64,000 nt of DNA, taken from the NCBI GenBank assembly GCA_013076295.1, contig RQOL01000660.1:1488001-1552000 (forward strand), read 5' to 3'. Shown here one piece after another: positions 61,307-64,000 of the stretch. The DNA comes from Sanderia malayensis. Taxonomy: Eukaryota; Cnidaria; Scyphozoa; Semaeostomeae; Pelagiidae. The notes beneath the pieces are model-generated. The model made no database searches. It saw nothing but the letters and a program-made list of their open reading frames with translations, and was not told where the DNA came from. Within the stretch, counting starts at the first letter, position 1. Every line of letters begins with the position of its first letter. Position numbers and translations under genes: made by a program.

Positions 61307-62039
61307 TTGTGGAAGCTAATGTTTTACAGACTAGGTACATCAAATCAAATCAATATGCAGTTCTGAGTTGTTCTGTGTCCATATAACAAAAGGGCCCATT
61401 CAAGACTGACTGATAGCAGTGCAGCTGGCATTAAAAACTAGCAATTTTATTCTCTATCTAAGTTTACATTTTTTGCAAGTTAGAAACTATCCTCTTTAAC
61501 TTAGACCTTCAGTTAAGCCTGAGCAATCTTCTCGAATGTGCTACTTCAATAGGGTCATTTGATCTCCAAGGTCCCTCTTACTTTTATTAGAGGGTGTTTC
61601 AGTGATTCCATCCCGGGTGCACCTTATTAGTATACTTGGAAAAAAGTCCAAGCCAGTTGGTTGAATGTTATTTCCTGTGACTTTCATATATTACTCAAGC
61701 AAGTGTTTTATACATTTGAACCTTATATTATTCCATCTTTCATCCCCAATGGGATCAAGTACAAGCTGAACTGACATCAGCCCGTATTGAATGACCCATT
61801 TTGTAATATGGACAGCAAAACAGCTCAAAACTATTGATGTAGCAAAAGAGAATTTACTTGGAAAAATGCCATCTATTTATTTGCAAAAAATTCTGAAATT
61901 GGTGAGATTATGCCATCCTTCTATCAAAAAAGGTCAAAATCAATTAAAGAAAAATATAACATTCACGAATGCGCAATTCATATTCATGTCTGCACTCCTC
62001 ATACAAGTGAAACATAACATTTCATTTCGTACATTAGCT
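61307..62039. other. Middle of the outer element, no transposase
   Basis: About 0.73 kb of AT-rich unique sequence between the two long TIRs. One 87-codon plus-strand frame starts at 61791 but shows no recognisable domain. The outer element is therefore non-autonomous. Confidence 0.6.
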
Positions 62040-62496
62040 GCGTTTGAAAACTAACGGGTGTTTGAAAACTAACCGAGAAAGCACGAACCCGCACTATTTA
62101 TGATTAGTATTTTCTAGAATTCTGCATTTCCTCGATTGAAATGAAGTATATACCCCTAATAATGAGTTTACTGACTGGCGGACGAGCCTAAATTTGGTAT
62201 GTTTTGACAAGCGCAAAATAAAACCCAGAAGTGAAAAATGTTTGAAAAAACTTGACAAATTTGAAATATCATATACGAACCCGCAAGAAAAACATATTTG
62301 TTCAATATTTACCAAAATAACGCGATAAAACCCACTTTTAAAACATGAGTTAGGCGCAGCTCCATAGGCTTTTCACTGTGAAGATCCATGGCCAGATCCG
62401 TTGCTACCACGTCGCTAAGAAAAATCGCGTTAGCCAATGAAAATTCATTTCCGGTTAAAGAGCGTATTTCTCTTTAGTGGTCTGTGAATCAGGCTA
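62040..62496. repeat. Right TIR of the outer element
   Basis: Uninterrupted TIR, the empty-site counterpart of 54013-54043 plus 60854-61306. It ends in the inverted complement of TAGCCTGATTCACAGACCAC and is followed by the 9-bp target duplication. Confidence 0.85.
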
Positions 62497-62649
62497 CCAG
62501 GCATCCTTCGGAACAAAAATTTTACGTGGTGGAAAAAATCAAAAGAAAATCAATCGGCATCGACAGATCCAGCTAAGTAAAATTAATAATCTTTCATTTA
62601 TTGTCACTCAGATCAACGTGTCAACTGCATATTATAACCATTTGCAGTT

Positions 62650-63882
62650 ATGGCCACAAACACGAGCGATAACGCCGCTCATGGTTCAAACCAACCAGGG
62701 GAAGGAGTCGGCCTTCAGGAGGACGACCCTGAAAACAGTTCGGCTCACGGAACAGAACTTCTTGCTCTTAAGAATTCTATAGTAAAAGAAGTTTTGCAGG
62801 CATTAAACCCACAAACCGTTGCACAATACTTGGGTAATATTTTAGGCCCACAACAAAATGCCAATCATGCGGCAACTGGAGGGGCACAACCAGGCACAAA
62901 AAGGCCATACCCTCCTGAAATAAACCCCTCGGATTCTATATCGCTGTACGCTGAATCAAGTGGTCCCCTTGTTAGGGATGATGGCCACTACAATGACAGC
63001 ACTGTACCGAAGGATGCTTCCTTCGTGGCTGTCACGCAGGCAACAACTGACAACATGTCAGACTTGTTTCCACAACAATCTGCCAGCCATGGCACTGCCT
63101 CAAAAAGGGGAGTAGAACAGCAACTGGATGTTGCTGAAGATATTTTAGCTCAGGTAGAGGAGGAAATGCCTTCTATTGAAAGTTTCGGTGAGAAGATTCT
63201 AGAAAATCTTGCAAAACGGGTTGTTGCACAATTTCAACTGGACCCAAACTACATTTCTAAGGAAATGTTACACCGAAATAAGCTGCCTGAAAACTGTGCT
63301 GAGATAGCGGTACCAGCCATGAATGCGATGATCAAAGAAATAAAAAATTTTGAGTCCATTCGTCCAGCAGAACGCCGCTATTATAATATACAAACCAATA
63401 TCACGCGAGCAACTGCAGCCATCACACAAATGGCTGATATGGTCCTTGTGGCTGACCAAGGGGGTAAAATGGCAGATTCCAAAAAACTAATTCGCTCTGC
63501 ATTAGATGGAATCATATTTCTTGGCCAAGCACAATCCTTGCTTAATAATGCCAGGAAAATTAATGTCAGGGGTATCCTGGCGGAAGACACAAGGCACATT
63601 TGTAGTCTTGACAAGAAGCCAACCCAATTTTTGTTTGGGGATGATGTCTCCAAAAGCATCAAAGAATCTAAGGAAATGCACCGACTTTCCTCTGGACTGA
63701 GCCAAAAATTACCAGTAAAAAAGAAAACATTTTACCCCCCAACATCTACATATGTTAGACCAACCCAGAATTATGGATTTGGAAATAAAACTGGCTCACA
63801 ACAGTCTTTTTTGGACCGAGGCCGGCGAGCGATCAGAGGCCGGCGGAACTTCAATGCCAGGAAACAAACTTCCCAATTCTGA
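62650..63882 (+). CDS. Gag-like ORF1 of a DIRS-type retroelement
   Basis: A 410-codon frame opening at ATG 62650. The N-terminal third is low-complexity (Gln/Asn/Gly-rich). A helical middle contains EDILAQVEEEMPSIESFGEK, FQLDPNYISKEML, FESIRPAERRYYNIQTNITR and ALDGIIFLGQAQSLLNNARK. Then come RHICSLDKKPTQFLFGDDVS and a basic Arg/Gly tail (RGRRAIRGRRNF) suited to nucleic-acid binding. No CCHC knuckle, protease or integrase is seen. This is typical of the first ORF of DIRS-like tyrosine-recombinase elements in cnidarians and other animals; the call rests on overall likeness and on the downstream ORF. No introns. The element is cut by the window end. Confidence 0.72.
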   Translation: MATNTSDNAAHGSNQPGEGVGLQEDDPENSSAHGTELLALKNSIVKEVLQALNPQTVAQYLGNILGPQQNANHAATGGAQPGTKRPYPPEINPSDSISLYAESSGPLVRDDGHYNDSTVPKDASFVAVTQATTDNMSDLFPQQSASHGTASKRGVEQQLDVAEDILAQVEEEMPSIESFGEKILENLAKRVVAQFQLDPNYISKEMLHRNKLPENCAEIAVPAMNAMIKEIKNFESIRPAERRYYNIQTNITRATAAITQMADMVLVADQGGKMADSKKLIRSALDGIIFLGQAQSLLNNARKINVRGILAEDTRHICSLDKKPTQFLFGDDVSKSIKESKEMHRLSSGLSQKLPVKKKTFYPPTSTYVRPTQNYGFGNKTGSQQSFLDRGRRAIRGRRNFNARKQTSQF

Positions 63883-64000
63883 CGGTAAGCTCCAATGAGT
63901 TTATTCCCTACCTGAGAAATAGGGTTGCAACATTTCAAGCAGGGTGCATCTGCAAATTTTTTAATAATTGGGTAAATCTCACCTCTGACCCAGAATTATT
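63851..64000 (+). CDS. Start of DIRS-like reverse transcriptase ORF (partial)
   Basis: In the -1 frame relative to the gag-like ORF, and overlapping its end, the sequence stays open to the window edge. It reads NEFIPYLRNRVATFQAG, then CKFFNNWVNLTSDPEL. The 'AG-L--F---W--LTSDP-IL' pattern is the usual N-terminus of DIRS-type reverse transcriptases. The overlap suggests frameshift or reinitiation for expression. RT, RNase H and tyrosine recombinase domains would lie beyond the window. Confidence 0.65.

Larger units (their letters stand above)
54013..62496. mobile_element. Outer long-TIR DNA element (MULE-like), split by an inner transposon
   Basis: A perfect 9-bp duplication CCAGGCATC lies at 54004-54012 and 62497-62505. 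The outermost 32 bp, starting TAGCCTGATTCACAGACCAC, are perfectly inverted at the right end (62465-62496). If 54044-60853 is removed, the left inverted repeat continues without a break from 54043 into 60854-61306. It then matches the right end (about 62040-62496) over about 0.48 kb. The outer element alone is thus about 1.67 kb with ~0.48-kb TIRs and a ~0.73-kb middle without a transposase. Long TIRs plus 9-bp duplication are the marks of Mutator-like elements; family assignment is inference. Confidence 0.88.

Overview
The window looks like nuclear DNA from an invertebrate animal. It is AT-rich, its genes are split by many short exons with canonical GT/AG introns, and polyadenylation signals are AATAAA-type. 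Conserved animal genes are interspersed with many small DNA transposons. Gene content and repeat style (MEX-3-type KH/RING protein, PA14-containing N-acetylgalactosaminyltransferase, GH31 membrane glycosidase, RecQ-bearing transposon, DIRS-like element) fit a cnidarian best, probably an anthozoan. That assignment is inference; no marker gene proves it.

Layout: (1) 400-2243 (+) holds the last three exons of a ZFR/ILF3-type DZF protein. (2) 3048-6217 is a large palindromic element whose arms both carry the 3' end of a FEN/PIN-like ORF; one arm is broken by a hAT MITE. (3) 6527-8716 (+) is an intronless GH31 type II membrane glycosidase (MYORG-like). (4) 9556-11880 (-) is a nine-exon HAX1 homologue, head-to-head with (5) COG1 at 12333-27652 (+), which has at least 28 exons and introns full of MITEs, a tRNA-derived SINE, a LINE remnant and a 27-bp minisatellite. 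(6) 28.4-37 kb has no gene I can support. (7) 37045-38949 (+) is a MEX-3 homologue with a long AT-rich 3' flank. (8) 42078-42280 (-) is an orphan terminal coding exon. (9) 46887-51982 (+) is a six-exon B4GALNT3/4-like glycosyltransferase. (10) 54.0-62.5 kb is a nested transposon complex. (11) 62650 to the window end is the start of a DIRS-like retroelement (gag-like ORF, then an overlapping reverse-transcriptase ORF).

The most interesting region is the nest at 54013-62496. An outer element with ~0.48-kb terminal inverted repeats and a perfect 9-bp target duplication (MULE-like) has had its left inverted repeat split by a 6.8-kb element (54044-60853) with 37-bp TIRs. The inner element carries two convergent, apparently intact genes: a 637-aa RecQ-type DEAH helicase and a five-exon, 972-aa DDE-type transposase with two zinc-binding regions. 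The architecture matches helicase-bearing Academ (AcademH) transposons as I know them, and both genes look potentially active.

The single-copy genes have unrelated cellular roles (RNA binding, Golgi tethering, mitochondrial/apoptosis regulation, glycan metabolism) and are not a pathway. The HAX1/COG1 pair probably shares a bidirectional promoter. Exon boundaries below were read by eye from splice consensus and phase agreement, so ends may be off by a few bases.
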